DNA of 64,000 nt, taken from an uncultured Anaerolineae bacterium (GTDB lineage Bacteria; Chloroflexota; Anaerolineae; Aggregatilineales; Phototrophicaceae). Shown here piece after piece: positions 1 to 8,566 of the stretch. The notes under the pieces are model-generated. The model had not been told where the DNA came from. It searched no databases and saw only the letters and a program-made list of their open reading frames with translations. Made by a program: the position numbers and the translations under genes. Position 1 is the first letter of the stretch. The number at the start of each line of letters is the position of its first letter. The stretch covers positions 21,080 to 85,079 of the forward strand of contig CALDYP010000024.1 of NCBI GenBank assembly GCA_937944445.1. The letters are read 5' to 3'.

Positions 1-2
1 CC

Positions 3-1151
3 CCCGCCAGCGCGCCCGAGCCGCCCCCGCCCCCTATGCCGTTCGGTGGGCCACACGCCCCGACTGTACCCAACCCAAACCCTGAGTTCACGATGGTCTC
101 GCAGGCAGCGCCCTCGGCCCCTGCCCCGCAGCCGCCAGCACCGCTACAGGCTGCGTCCACGGTGGGCGAGTTCCTCACGACGCGCCCGCCCGTCCCAAGC
201 GAGGTACAGCAGTACTTCCTGCCCGCCACGCTCAGCGTGCAGCAGGCCTTCCTCAACCGTGGCATGACCATGCCCGCGCAAGCCTTCCTCGCCTACCTGC
301 CCAGCCTGTTCGCGCAGGTGCAGGTGCGCTTCACGCATCGCGCCTCGCAGACCTTCTACACGCAGGAGTACGCCTTCATCGTGCCGGATGTGCCTAACAA
401 CGGCCTCATCTTGTGGGATCAGCATCAAGCGCCCACTGTGGACGCCCGCATGGTCAGCGCCGAGCCGTTCGGTCAGGCGCTCTTCCAGCAGGTTCCCGCC
501 AGCCTGTTGAACACCCGCCGCTACACGGCGCTTCAGCGGGAACTCGTCGACGTTGTGGCGTCTACGGTGCGCTTGACGATCCTGCATCACCCCCAGTTCA
601 AGCTCTTCAGCGACCCGAACCGCGACCCCAGCGAGTTCTACGCGCAGGTGCAGCAAGTCGCCCGCGAGCGCGCCGACGAGGAGGGCGACCGCATCAGTCA
701 GCGCTACGGTCAGATGTATGACCGACTTGAGAGCCGCCGCCAAACGCAGGAGCGCCGCCTCGCCGCCAACCAGCAGGAACTGCGCGACCGCAAACGCGAG
801 CACACCTACACGACGGGCGAGGCGATCTTGAGCATCTTCCGCGGGCGGACGAACTACACGCTCTCGCGCATGAGCCGCGCGGGCCGCCTCTCACGCCAGA
901 CGGAGCTAGACCTGCAAGCCAACAAGCAGGAGATCGCGGCAATTGTGCGCGAGATGGAGGCGCTCGAAGAGGAATATCGCAACGTGATGCAGCAGACGAT
1001 GGACAAGTGGGCGCGCATCGCCACCCAGATTGAGGAACTGCCGATCACGCCGTTCAAGAAAGACATCGCCGTGTCGATGTTCGGCATCGGCTGGCTGCCG
1101 CATTACTACGTCCAGACGCCCGGCCAGCCGCTGCTCATCCCAGCGATGTAG
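3..1151 (+). CDS. C-terminal part of an unrecognised coiled-coil protein (5' truncated by window edge)
   Basis: The reading frame stays open to the left edge of the window, with a Pro/Ala-rich stretch (PASAPEPPPPP) before the first ATG at 36, so the gene very probably starts upstream. What is visible is about 380 residues: a Pro/Ala-rich linker, a mixed alpha/beta section, then a charged helical section (about residues 200-330, rich in Arg, Glu and Gln) that should form a coiled coil, and a hydrophobic C-terminal tail containing GIGWLPHYYV. The linker suggests it joins this C-terminal part to another domain outside the window. I do not recognise the family; attachment to a HerA/DUF87-type ATPase is only a guess. 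It converges with the hydrolase gene that ends 11 bp downstream. Confidence 0.7.
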   Translation, partial: PASAPEPPPPPMPFGGPHAPTVPNPNPEFTMVSQAAPSAPAPQPPAPLQAASTVGEFLTTRPPVPSEVQQYFLPATLSVQQAFLNRGMTMPAQAFLAYLPSLFAQVQVRFTHRASQTFYTQEYAFIVPDVPNNGLILWDQHQAPTVDARMVSAEPFGQALFQQVPASLLNTRRYTALQRELVDVVASTVRLTILHHPQFKLFSDPNRDPSEFYAQVQQVARERADEEGDRISQRYGQMYDRLESRRQTQERRLAANQQELRDRKREHTYTTGEAILSIFRGRTNYTLSRMSRAGRLSRQTELDLQANKQEIAAIVREMEALEEEYRNVMQQTMDKWARIATQIEELPITPFKKDIAVSMFGIGWLPHYYVQTPGQPLLIPAM

Positions 1152-1162
1152 CCTGTCGTGGG

Positions 1163-1816
1163 CTAGAGGTTCATGATGGTGCGCAGGCCGTTCAAGATGA
1201 CGTCGGTCTGATCGAGAAGCTGGTGATCGCTCTCCAACAGCGCCAGCGTGACGTTGTCGTGCTCGCGGTGGTAGCGTTCGCTCTGCGCTGGATCAACCAC
1301 GTCGTCGTGCGTGCCGTGGTAGATCAAGATGGGGATGTCGAGCTGCACGCCCCAACTGTCGTAGCGCTTGATGTCCTCCACGAGGCCATAGTGGACGCGC
1401 TCAGGTTGGCCTGTTGCGTAGTTGAAGAACTCCCACGCGCCGGCGCTGCGCCAGCGCTCTTCCCAGCCGCTGCCCTCAGAGCGGTCGCGGTTGGCCATGA
1501 AGTCGAACGCGGGGGCCAGCAGCACCGCTTTTTTGACCTTTTGGGCGCTGGTGTGGCGGTAGCGGTCGCAGTAGTGCAGCGCCACCAGCCCGCCCATGCT
1601 GCTGCCGACGATGAGCGTCGGCCGGTCGTCGAGGGTCTGCATCAGCGCGTCTACCGTTTCGAGCATCGCGGTGAGCGTCAGGCGCTCAAACGAAGGTTGA
1701 TTCAAATCGGGGACGTAGTAACGCACGCCCAGCGCCTCTAATGGGGCGCGGAACAGGTTGGCCTTCTTGGACTGCGGCGACGAAGCGAACCCATGACAGT
1801 AGACAACGTTCCACAT
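1163..1816 (-). CDS. YqiA/YcfP-like alpha/beta-hydrolase (putative esterase)
   Basis: A 217-residue alpha/beta-hydrolase of the small YqiA-type esterase family. The N-terminal YCHGFASSPQSKK segment is the family's oxyanion-strand signature, the nucleophile elbow is GSSMGG (Ser about residue 73), and the late THDDVVDP and ESDHQLL segments supply the likely Asp and His. No signal peptide is visible, so it is probably cytoplasmic, cleaving a small ester; the substrate is unknown. The start was placed at the ATG at 1816 because GGAGG lies 9 nt upstream; an in-frame TTG 9 nt earlier is less likely. It stands alone, behind the terminator at 1872-1891 that closes the HEAT gene, so it probably has its own promoter. 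Confidence 0.85.
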   Translation of the reverse strand: MWNVVYCHGFASSPQSKKANLFRAPLEALGVRYYVPDLNQPSFERLTLTAMLETVDALMQTLDDRPTLIVGSSMGGLVALHYCDRYRHTSAQKVKKAVLLAPAFDFMANRDRSEGSGWEERWRSAGAWEFFNYATGQPERVHYGLVEDIKRYDSWGVQLDIPILIYHGTHDDVVDPAQSERYHREHDNVTLALLESDHQLLDQTDVILNGLRTIMNL

Positions 1817-1871
1817 CTGCAACAACCTCCCAACATGTGACTGTAAGTAAAAAAGTGACTGTAAATAAAAA

Positions 1872-1891
1872 GAGTGGGGCTGCCCCCACTC
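1872..1891 (-). terminator. Rho-independent terminator after the HEAT-repeat gene
   Basis: A perfect 8-bp stem (GAGTGGGG / CCCCACTC) with a 4-nt loop. Read on the minus strand it is followed by TTTTTATTTA, the classic intrinsic terminator form, about 47 nt after the stop of the HEAT protein gene at 1938. Confidence 0.85.
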
Positions 1892-1937
1892 CCACTTTTT
1901 GCCGATTCACTCAGCCTGCCATCAATTGAGCAGATAA

Positions 1938-2384
1938 TTACGGCTGCGGCATTGGCATCGATTCATCCGTTTGAGCTTCAAACGACGTGTCGCCCAAGCG
2001 TTTGAGCGCTTCAATGGCGGCTTCGCGCAGGCGGTCTTTTTTGGTTTCGACGATGAGACGAAGCGCGGGCACTGCGCGCGGATCACCGAGCTTGCCGAGC
2101 GATTCAACTGCATGGAGGGGTGTTTGGTAACCGGGGGCCTCAAGGGCGCGGATCAAAGGCAGGACAGCGCGGGTGTCTCCCAGCGTGCCCAAGAGTTGGG
2201 CGGCTTTCCCACGGACAATGGTATCTTCGTGTTGGTTGTCGACGAGGCGGATGAGATGCGTGACTGCTTCTTCCCCGCCCAGCATGCCGAGCTTCATCAC
2301 GGCTGTGCGGCGTTTTGCTTTGTCCGTATCTCGAAGTTCGGCTAGGATGACATGAAGCTGAACAGCAGGGTTAGACTCTGCCAT
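1938..2384 (-). CDS. Small HEAT-repeat protein
   Basis: A 148-residue protein made of about three HEAT-type helical repeats, seen as the recurring A-x-x-x-L-G-x-L-G-D-x-R-A-V-x-x-L pattern (for example LLGTLGDTRAVLPLI and SLGKLGDPRAVPALR), with an acidic, Met/Pro-rich tail. HEAT repeats form a solenoid used for protein binding, and there is no catalytic motif. No signal peptide is visible, so it is probably a cytoplasmic scaffold. It is transcribed alone and ends at a strong terminator. A PBS-lyase-HEAT protein acting on phycobilin lyases is unlikely because no phycobiliprotein genes are nearby. Partner unknown. Confidence 0.85.
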   Translation of the reverse strand: MAESNPAVQLHVILAELRDTDKAKRRTAVMKLGMLGGEEAVTHLIRLVDNQHEDTIVRGKAAQLLGTLGDTRAVLPLIRALEAPGYQTPLHAVESLGKLGDPRAVPALRLIVETKKDRLREAAIEALKRLGDTSFEAQTDESMPMPQP

Positions 2385-2599
2385 GTTGGGCTACTGCCTT
2401 TCGCTTTGTGCATTCCCTCATCCTGCGGGTATGCGGTTGGCGTTTGCTTGCGCACCCTCATTATATACTGTCAATGAGCGTGCTGCATATAAAAAACTTG
2501 TCAACAAACGGTAGCGACGACTGATTAGATGATTCCCCTACACGCTTCCATTATGCCACATTTCGCCTGCCTGAACAGCAAAACTTCCTATACTTATGA

Positions 2600-3307
2600 T
2601 TAGGCAGTTTCAACAAGCTCGCCCTCGCGCGCGCGCGTGATGTAAAGCTGCCCTTCATGCAGCCGCGCCACGCGATCGGCCAGCGGGACGATCTCAGGGT
2701 TGTGGGTGGCCATAATCAAGGTGCGCCCGGCGTCGCGGGTCAGTTCGAGCAGCAGGCGCAGGACACTCTCGCCGGTTTCTTCGTCGAGGTTGCCGGTGGG
2801 TTCATCAGCCAGCACGAGCAGCGGCTCATGGGCGAGCGCGCGGGCGATAGCCACGCGCTGCTGCTCGCCGCCGCTCAATTTGTCAGGATAGGCATCCGCG
2901 CGGTTAGCGAGGCCGACGCGCGCCAGCAAGTCGCGCGCGCGCTGCTGGGCTTGGCGGCGGTCCACCCCGGCCAGTTCCCGCGGCAGGGTGATGTTCTCCA
3001 GCACGGTGAGGGTGGGGATGAGGTTGAAGAACTGGAACACGATCCCGATGTGGTCGCGCCGAAAGAGCGTCTGCGCTTGCTCAGACAGGGCGGTGATCTC
3101 CGTCCCGTTGATGCGGATGCGGCCTGCGTCGGCGCGGTCAATCGCGCTGATCATGTTCAGCAGGGTGCTCTTGCCACTGCCGCTCTTGCCGAGCATGACG
3201 AAGAACTCGCCTTCTTCGATGCGCAAGTCCACTTGATCCAACACCAGTCGCTCGCGCCCACCTTCGTTGTAGCGCTTTACCAGCCCGTCAATCTCTACTA
3301 ATGCCAT
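2600..3307 (-). CDS. ABC transporter ATP-binding protein, LolD/MacB type
   Basis: A 235-residue ATPase subunit. Walker A is GKSGSGKS (residues 40-47), the signature is [15 protein letters not shown], Walker B is [12 protein letters not shown], and the switch His is in MATHNPE. The short [11 protein letters not shown] lead and PTGNLDEE segment match the LolD/MacB/FtsE group that works with FtsX-like permeases. The ATG at 3307 is preferred because GGAAG sits 7 nt upstream; the longer frame to 3343 would add a basic extension unlike the family. No permease gene lies on either side, which is unusual for this group, so its partner must be encoded elsewhere. Confidence 0.9.
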   Translation of the reverse strand: MALVEIDGLVKRYNEGGRERLVLDQVDLRIEEGEFFVMLGKSGSGKSTLLNMISAIDRADAGRIRINGTEITALSEQAQTLFRRDHIGIVFQFFNLIPTLTVLENITLPRELAGVDRRQAQQRARDLLARVGLANRADAYPDKLSGGEQQRVAIARALAHEPLLVLADEPTGNLDEETGESVLRLLLELTRDAGRTLIMATHNPEIVPLADRVARLHEGQLYITRAREGELVETA

Positions 3308-3398
3308 ATATGGCTTCCTATCCCAACGCTTTACCCTCTTCATCCTACAGAGGCATCGTGAGCGTCAGATAAGGCGGGGCGTTAATAGTTCATTGGTG

Positions 3399-3875
3399 TT
3401 AATCGTCGCTGGCTTTGATGCAGCTCCACGTCAAGTACCATGCCAATTCACCTTGATGGATGGCGTGGGGCATGACTTGGGCGCAGGCTATTGAGCCAAC
3501 CTCCATGTTGAGATTGGCCCCCGTGATCTGCTGCACGACTTCGCTCATGCTGGGGTTGTGGCCGACGAACACCAACTCAGCGTCTAAGTTGAAGCCCTCT
3601 ACCATCGCCTGCACATGGGCAAGCGAAAAATCGAAGTTGACCTCTTCACGGGTGATGACCGATTTGCCCAGCGCTTCGGCTAAGATGACCGCCGTCTGCT
3701 GAGCGCGGACGCGCGGACTGGCATAGATGGCTGCCGGGTTGACCCCCATCCGCGCCAGCCACTGGCTCATGCGGCGCACCCGCTTGGCCCCTTTGTCGGT
3801 CAGCGGGCGTTCGAAGTCGTCCTCATAGAGGGTTGCGTCCGCGGCTTTGCCGTGCCGCATGAAGTAGAGTTTCAT
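3399..3875 (-). CDS. sixA: SixA-like phosphohistidine phosphatase (histidine phosphatase family)
   Basis: A 158-residue histidine phosphatase. The catalytic RHG motif is at residues 7-9 (MRHGKA), the second catalytic His is in VGHNPSMSEV, and the short length and lack of a lid domain fit SixA, which removes phosphate from phosphohistidine in signalling or PTS proteins. The start at 3875 follows AAAGGA; the longer frame would overlap the upstream propeller gene. It follows that gene by 25 bp and is probably co-transcribed. The substrate here is not evident, although the window holds two histidine kinases. Confidence 0.85.
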   Translation of the reverse strand: MKLYFMRHGKAADATLYEDDFERPLTDKGAKRVRRMSQWLARMGVNPAAIYASPRVRAQQTAVILAEALGKSVITREEVNFDFSLAHVQAMVEGFNLDAELVFVGHNPSMSEVVQQITGANLNMEVGSIACAQVMPHAIHQGELAWYLTWSCIKASDD

Positions 3876-3900
3876 TCTCTGTCCTTTGTGGTGAGCCGCC

Positions 3901-4932
3901 CTACCGCGTGAGCCACACTGGATTTCTCCCCCTACCGATCCAATAGGCTTTGCCATCGACTAAGGACGCCACGTAAACATTGTGCCCCATCGTAAACGCG
4001 ACCATCGTGCCGGTCGGGTCGAACTCGCCCGCGGGGCGAGCGGGCATCTCGACTGCGCTGAGCCATGTCAAAGCGTCTGTTTCCAGATGCCACACAGCCA
4101 TCTGAGCCGACTCACCCACTCTTGGCTCGGTGTACAGCAGGATTTGGTCGACCGCATCAGATAAGGCAACCGCCTGCACCGCATAATCAGACAGCTCAGC
4201 GGGCAAGGGTTGCTGAAAGCTGTTGCCGTTGTTGGTAAGGTCTAACACGCGCAGTCCCATCTCATCAAGGGTGATGGCTGTGGTTCCAGCGCGGTTGAAG
4301 GCGTAGTGCGTGTCGGCGTCAAGCGCAGTCAGCACGTCATCGCTGGCTAGCGAGATGACGACCAACTCCACGCGGTCATCATCCAGCGCCCGCGGCAAGA
4401 CGAGAGTCTCGTTGAACAAGCGCGGCGCGCCGAAGATGCCCTCCGTGCTGAGTTCGATGGTCTCCCAATTCATGCAGGTCATCGAAGAGATTTGAACCCG
4501 TGTGCCGCTGACGCAGGCCACCGTTTGACCATTGGGGCTGAGCGCGACAAATTGGCAGTTGGGCATGCTGAACTGCACGTTATAATCGTACACGCTGCGC
4601 ACATGAGTCGTGGTGTTGGTGAGGCTCCCCTCGCGCAAGAGCAGGGTTCCGTTTTGGGCGATTTCAAACTGAGGCAGAACCGACTGAAAGCGGACGCGCT
4701 GCTGTGCTGAATGGCGAACAGTGCCGTTCTTGTCTACGATCATAACGACGATTTCTGCTTGATCGCGCCTGATGTTCGTAAGATAGGTGAACTTTGAACC
4801 CGGCGTCAGCGCCGTTAAGCGCATCTGCTCTTGCGTCGAGTCAGACAGGCCGAGCAAGCGCCCCGTCAGAATGACTGCAGCGGCCAGCAGAATAGCAAAA
4901 ACGATGACACTAACAGAATGTGCAGACTTCAT
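3901..4932 (-). CDS. Membrane-anchored beta-propeller-like protein
   Basis: A 343-residue protein starting with an uncleaved-looking signal anchor (residues 8-27, VSVIVFAILLAAAVILTGRL) followed by an extracytoplasmic domain of repeated beta-strand units: FVALSPNGQTVACVSG and FDPTGTMVAFTMG are TolB/WD40-type blade signatures. There is no catalytic motif. It is likely a surface protein that binds a ligand or partner. It resembles the two longer propeller proteins at 13688 and 35277 in style but is shorter and membrane-tethered. sixA follows in the same direction. The function is unknown; the propeller assignment is moderately sure. Confidence 0.75.
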   Translation of the reverse strand: MKSAHSVSVIVFAILLAAAVILTGRLLGLSDSTQEQMRLTALTPGSKFTYLTNIRRDQAEIVVMIVDKNGTVRHSAQQRVRFQSVLPQFEIAQNGTLLLREGSLTNTTTHVRSVYDYNVQFSMPNCQFVALSPNGQTVACVSGTRVQISSMTCMNWETIELSTEGIFGAPRLFNETLVLPRALDDDRVELVVISLASDDVLTALDADTHYAFNRAGTTAITLDEMGLRVLDLTNNGNSFQQPLPAELSDYAVQAVALSDAVDQILLYTEPRVGESAQMAVWHLETDALTWLSAVEMPARPAGEFDPTGTMVAFTMGHNVYVASLVDGKAYWIGRGRNPVWLTR

Positions 4933-5216
4933 AACAAGTTCCTCATTTAGCTTGGTTTCATTTTAGTTCATTTTGTGTTTTCCTGACCCTGTGAATGTAT
5001 TAAGAAAGTGTCATGGCTGCGCTAAATCGCCAGCAAATTGAGCAGATCAACTGAGCAATGCAGTTAGGGGAGGCTGTGGGTGATCGCATGCTTATCACAT
5101 GGCTTGACTGACGATGGGGTCAGCGGAAGCGGCACACTGCTTGAAGCGCTTTGCCAACCGCCCCAATCATCGCACAGAGGCAGTGGCGCGGCTTAGTCGG
5201 TTGTTCGGGTCAGGCG
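4933..5216. other. Intergenic region without a recognisable gene
   Basis: 284 bp between two minus-strand genes. The right part would have to carry any terminator of the SDR gene and the left part the promoter of the propeller gene; the AT-rich stretch at 4940-4985 (TTTAGTTCATTTTGTGTTTT) is the likely promoter area. No ORF, RNA gene or clear hairpin is seen. Confidence 0.4.
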
Positions 5217-5966
5217 CTATTGAAGATGCTCCCCCCCGTTGACTTGGATCATCGTGCCAGTGATGAACGACTCGCGGGCCAGATAGACCACGGCGCGCCC
5301 CACATCACTGGCGTCGCCGGTGGTTTGCAGCGGCAGGTTGCGCCCCATCTCTGCCCATGTGTCGTCGGTCATGCCGTCGTTGGTCTTCAGCACCGGCCCG
5401 GGGACGACCGCGTTCACACGGATGTGGGGGGCGAGCGCCAGCGCGCTCACCTGTGTTAAAGACCACAGCGCGGCCTTGCTCACGCCGTGATGAGGCCGCT
5501 TGAGCCACGGTTTATGCACGCCGACATCGAGGATGTTGATGATGGCCCCGCCGGGCGGGTCTTGCGCCAGCATCATGCGGGCGCAGCCCTGCGTCAGCAG
5601 GAAGGGCGCGCGCAAGTTGACGTTCATCGTCAGATCCCAGCTCTCAAGCGTCACGTCGATCAGCGGGCCTTGTGGGAAGACGGACGCGCTGTTGACGAGG
5701 ACATCGACCCGCCCGAACGCCTCGCGCAGCGCGTCGAGCGTTTGTGCGACGCCTTCTGGCTGCGAGAGATCGGCTTGGACGGTGTGGACGCGCACACCCG
5801 CCGCCTTCAGCTCGTGCACGGTATCGCGCAGCGTGTCAGGTTGGGCGCTGTTGTAGTGCACCATGATATGGACGCCGACCTGCGCCAGCTCCAGCGCGAT
5901 GGCGCGCCCGACACGATGTGCTGAGCCGGTGACGAGCGCTACCTTGTCTGTCAGGTCAATTTGCAT
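5217..5966 (-). CDS. SDR oxidoreductase, pteridine-reductase-like, with His in place of the catalytic Tyr
   Basis: A 249-residue Rossmann-fold dehydrogenase. The cofactor loop TGSAHRVG (residues 14-21), NSAS (92-95) and the C-terminal PGPVLKT are SDR features. TGSAHRVG and an Asp (D147) where most SDRs have Ser resemble the PTR1/FolM pteridine reductases, in which Asp, Tyr and Lys form the active site. Lys is present (K164, SKAAL), but the residue four before it is His160, read from the codon CAC, not Tyr. The D-to-K spacing of 17 equals that of PTR1 as I recall it, so alignment is not in doubt. It may be an altered or inactive reductase. It follows the cytochrome oxidase genes in the same direction but behind a terminator. 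Confidence 0.85.
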   Translation of the reverse strand: MQIDLTDKVALVTGSAHRVGRAIALELAQVGVHIMVHYNSAQPDTLRDTVHELKAAGVRVHTVQADLSQPEGVAQTLDALREAFGRVDVLVNSASVFPQGPLIDVTLESWDLTMNVNLRAPFLLTQGCARMMLAQDPPGGAIINILDVGVHKPWLKRPHHGVSKAALWSLTQVSALALAPHIRVNAVVPGPVLKTNDGMTDDTWAEMGRNLPLQTTGDASDVGRAVVYLARESFITGTMIQVNGGEHLQ

Positions 5967-5999
5967 GGCTAACTCCTCATCGTGGGCGGATAAACAAAC

Positions 6000-6018
6000 G
6001 GACGGCCTAGAGCCGTCC
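6000..6018 (-). terminator. Rho-independent terminator of the cytochrome oxidase operon
   Basis: A perfect 7-bp stem (GGACGGC / GCCGTCC) with a 5-nt loop. On the minus strand it is followed by GTTTGTTTATCC. It lies 27 nt beyond the stop of the subunit IV gene, so it separates the oxidase operon from the SDR gene. Confidence 0.75.
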
Positions 6019-6044
6019 AGTGTGACATGGATCCCAGTTGGCAG

Positions 6045-6458
6045 CTAACGATATCCGCCGCCTGCGCCGACCGGCACGCCGACCAAGTAGACCACGCTGA
6101 TCACGACGACGATGACCGGCACGATGAGGATGATACGGAAGATGGGGTTGTCAGTCTTGAGGTGCATATAGTACCAGACGACGAGGCCTGCCTTGCCCAG
6201 CGAGATGATGAACAGCGCCACCGAGCGGATGGCGAACAACGGCTCATCTGCGCCTTTGAGCAGTTCATAGATCAGCACTTCGAGCGCAGTGAGGACGGCC
6301 AGCATGCCAAAGACGACCGTGTACATCCCACCCGGCACGGTGATCGTCCCCAGCACGGGCAGGGTCACGGTGTCGCTGTGGGCATGGTCGTGCGCCTCGG
6401 CGTGCGGCTGCGGCTGGACGCTGGTTTCTACTCGTTCTGCAAGTTCGCTCATGGTCAT
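6045..6458 (-). CDS. Cytochrome c oxidase subunit IV (prokaryotic type)
   Basis: A 137-residue membrane protein with a His-rich N-terminus (HAEAHDHAHSD) and three transmembrane segments (about 45-66, 75-97, 105-128). The segment AGLVVWYYMHLK, followed by the last helix, is the hallmark of bacterial aa3/caa3 oxidase subunit IV, which supports assembly of the catalytic subunit. AGGAGA precedes the ATG at 6458; a second ATG lies two codons in. It is the last gene of the oxidase cluster, 51 bp after subunit III. Confidence 0.9.
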   Translation of the reverse strand: MTMSELAERVETSVQPQPHAEAHDHAHSDTVTLPVLGTITVPGGMYTVVFGMLAVLTALEVLIYELLKGADEPLFAIRSVALFIISLGKAGLVVWYYMHLKTDNPIFRIILIVPVIVVVISVVYLVGVPVGAGGGYR

Positions 6459-6509
6459 TTTCTCCTAAACAGAAAGCGCAAGCGGCAGCCCCACGCTTTC
6501 AGCAGTCAT

Positions 6510-7127
6510 CTAAATCAGGTAAATCAGCGTGAACAGCATGATCCACACCACGTCGACGAAGTGCCAGTAAAGGCCGAACAGCTCAACGCCGATGGGGTTC
6601 TTGTCGTAGAAGCCTTTGTAGCCCAGCCACATCACCTGCAAGCCGACCAGCACGCCGACGAACACGTGTACGCCGTGGAAGAACGTCGGGGCGTAGAAAC
6701 GCATGCCAATCGCGCCGAATTCTTCCGTCGTGCTGTTGAGCGTCACGGCGAGGTGCGCCAGCTCGCTGTATTCGATGTACTGGCCGATCATGAAGGCCGT
6801 GCCCATCGCCACAACCAGCCCCATGAACTGCAAGAACTGCTTGCGGTTGCCCATCTGGATGGCGCGCAGGGCCATCACCATCGCCCAACTGCTGGCCAGC
6901 AGGATGAAGGTGTTGGCCGTCACCAGCGCGATGCCGAGCTGACCGTGCAGGTTCTTGACGAACTGCGGCTCATTGAAACGGAAGATGACATAACCGGCGA
7001 TCAAAATCGAGAAGATTACGATTTCGCTGGCCAGATAGAGCCACAGCGCCATCTTGAGATTGTCATTGTGAGCGCGGATTTTTTTGTCCTCAGCATGAGC
7101 GAGGGATCCAGCGGTCATTTCTGCCAT
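6510..7127 (-). CDS. ctaE: Cytochrome c oxidase subunit III
   Basis: A 205-residue protein with five predicted transmembrane helices, the short bacterial form. It has the conserved acidic residue of the SExxxF region (ASEIVIFSILIAGY), FFHGVHVFVGVLVGL, and the C-terminal YWHFVDVVWIMLFTLIYLI, all diagnostic of subunit III of the aerobic terminal oxidase. Start chosen at 7127 because AAAGGA lies 8 nt upstream; the frame's first codon is a GTG beside the previous stop. It lies between an unknown membrane protein and subunit IV. Subunits I and II are not in this cluster. Confidence 0.95.
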   Translation of the reverse strand: MAEMTAGSLAHAEDKKIRAHNDNLKMALWLYLASEIVIFSILIAGYVIFRFNEPQFVKNLHGQLGIALVTANTFILLASSWAMVMALRAIQMGNRKQFLQFMGLVVAMGTAFMIGQYIEYSELAHLAVTLNSTTEEFGAIGMRFYAPTFFHGVHVFVGVLVGLQVMWLGYKGFYDKNPIGVELFGLYWHFVDVVWIMLFTLIYLI

Positions 7128-7145
7128 AGATTTTGTCCTTTGCAC

Positions 7146-7874
7146 TTACTTTTGGCCGAAGAAGTTAGGAATGCCGCGGCGCAGGCTGCGCGCTAGGCCG
7201 CCTGCGGCCCGCCCGACGACGCGCGCCGGCGCGGGCGGCGTCAGGTCTTTCTCAGTCGGGGTGGTCTGTTTGGCTTGTTCCACGCTGCGGCTCAGGAAGT
7301 ACATCAGGCCGCCGATGGCCCCACCGAAGATGAACAGCGAGAACATCGTGAACAGCACAAAGCCGAGGAAGACCGCGAGCTGGCTGCCCTCGAAGTAGCC
7401 TAACCCCAGTGGCAGATCGAAGCGCACATTTTGCGCGAACTCGACGCGGCTGGCCTCTGACTCGTTGACCGACTGCAAGAAGAAGCCGCCCGGCAGCATA
7501 GCGAAGGCGAAGATGACCACTACCACGAGCAGCGTGAACGTGAACACCTTCCAGATCTCGTAACCGAGGATCGTCACAGGCGGGGCAGGCTCTTCGTGGT
7601 GCTCTTCGTGGATCTCTTCAGGTTTGACGAGCGCCGTCACGAGGCCGCCTTCTGGCTCGTGGGCGTGGTGCTCGCTCATCTTGGGGTCAAACGCGCCCAT
7701 GCCCCACAGGAAGAAACCAGTGACGGTGAACGTGCTCACCACGAGGATCACGCCTGCGTCCACCACTGGATCGACCGATTGCAGCGCCCGAATCGCAATG
7801 ACTAGCAGCGCCCCCACCACGAAGCCGATCAGCGACATGGGGATGGCGCGCGTTAAACCGGGTTTTGGAGCCAT
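7146..7874 (-). CDS. Unrecognised membrane protein of the cytochrome oxidase cluster
   Basis: A 242-residue protein with four likely membrane segments in two pairs (about 13-28 and 40-57; 109-128 and 168-190). The pairs are joined by a polar, His/Glu-rich loop (MSEHHAHEPEGG ... HEEHHEEPAPP), and a basic, Ala-rich tail follows. I do not recognise the family. The place between two subunit III-like genes, and a stop 18 bp before the ctaE start, argue for a role in oxidase assembly or as an accessory subunit. The His-rich loop could bind metal, for example copper; that is inference. Confidence 0.8.
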   Translation of the reverse strand: MAPKPGLTRAIPMSLIGFVVGALLVIAIRALQSVDPVVDAGVILVVSTFTVTGFFLWGMGAFDPKMSEHHAHEPEGGLVTALVKPEEIHEEHHEEPAPPVTILGYEIWKVFTFTLLVVVVIFAFAMLPGGFFLQSVNESEASRVEFAQNVRFDLPLGLGYFEGSQLAVFLGFVLFTMFSLFIFGGAIGGLMYFLSRSVEQAKQTTPTEKDLTPPAPARVVGRAAGGLARSLRRGIPNFFGQK

Positions 7875-7951
7875 AAAAATCCCTCACAAACTGAGTTGAA
7901 ATGTCAAAGGCCGCGAGCGGCTGGCCGTTCTTCCAATTCCGACTTGCTACC

Positions 7952-8566
7952 CTAAATTATATACAACACGACGTAGAACATCACCCACGCCACGACCACA
8001 AAATCCCACAGGCGCATTGTCGCCTCTACTGACCAATTGTTAGCAGCGTGATAGCGCCCCCGCTGCCCATAGCGATATACCTGCACCATCATCACGCCGA
8101 TGGCCACCGCGTGCAGCGCGTGATAGCCGATCATCAGGCGGTAAACCGAGATGTACTGCCCATCGCCGGGCGTCAGCGCGAAGAACTGCGTCAGCATGAT
8201 GACGAAGAATACCGCACCGAGGCCAATCGCGCCAAGCCACTGCTGCATGAACGACTTCACTTGATCGGCCTTGACGGCCCGCAGCGCACGGTGCATCAGC
8301 ACGACGCTGGCGAACAGCGCCACTGTCGCCACCGTCGGCAGCACGGCGTCAGGCCGCGTTGCGCCTTCCGCCATCCACTCTGGCGAGAAGCGCATCTGCC
8401 AGTTGACGACGATCAGCGCGACGAACACCATGATCCATGAACTCTGAAAAATCGTGATGCCCAAGCGGTTGTTGCGGGCGCGGATTACCGCTTCACGCTC
8501 GGCACGCTTACGGGCGCGTTCCTCTTTTTCCTGCGGTGTCAACACCTTGCGCGTCGTATACTGCAT
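7952..8566 (-). CDS. Divergent cytochrome c oxidase subunit III-like protein
   Basis: A 204-residue membrane protein with five helices. It starts with a charged cytoplasmic tail (TPQEKEERARKRAEREAVIRAR) and keeps the subunit III helix pattern: YHALHAVAIGVMMVQVYRYG corresponds to the FFHGVHVFVG helix and WSVEATMRLWDFVVVAWVMFYVVLYII to the terminal YWHFVDVVW helix. The WHFVD motif is changed to WDFVV and the conserved acidic residue of the first helices is missing. It is the first gene of the cluster and probably an extra, specialised subunit III rather than a replacement, since a canonical copy follows. Confidence 0.8.
   Translation of the reverse strand: MQYTTRKVLTPQEKEERARKRAEREAVIRARNNRLGITIFQSSWIMVFVALIVVNWQMRFSPEWMAEGATRPDAVLPTVATVALFASVVLMHRALRAVKADQVKSFMQQWLGAIGLGAVFFVIMLTQFFALTPGDGQYISVYRLMIGYHALHAVAIGVMMVQVYRYGQRGRYHAANNWSVEATMRLWDFVVVAWVMFYVVLYII

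Noticed and set aside
4470..4510. Sequence resembling a tRNA T-arm (GATTTGAACCCG)
   Set aside because: No cloverleaf or acceptor stem around it, and it lies inside the propeller gene. No tRNA was found anywhere in the window.
6027..7196. 389-codon open frame on the plus strand, His/Asp/Arg/Gln-rich
   Set aside because: Antisense to the oxidase subunits III and IV, whose helices and motifs are clear. The composition reflects the complement of membrane-helix codons.
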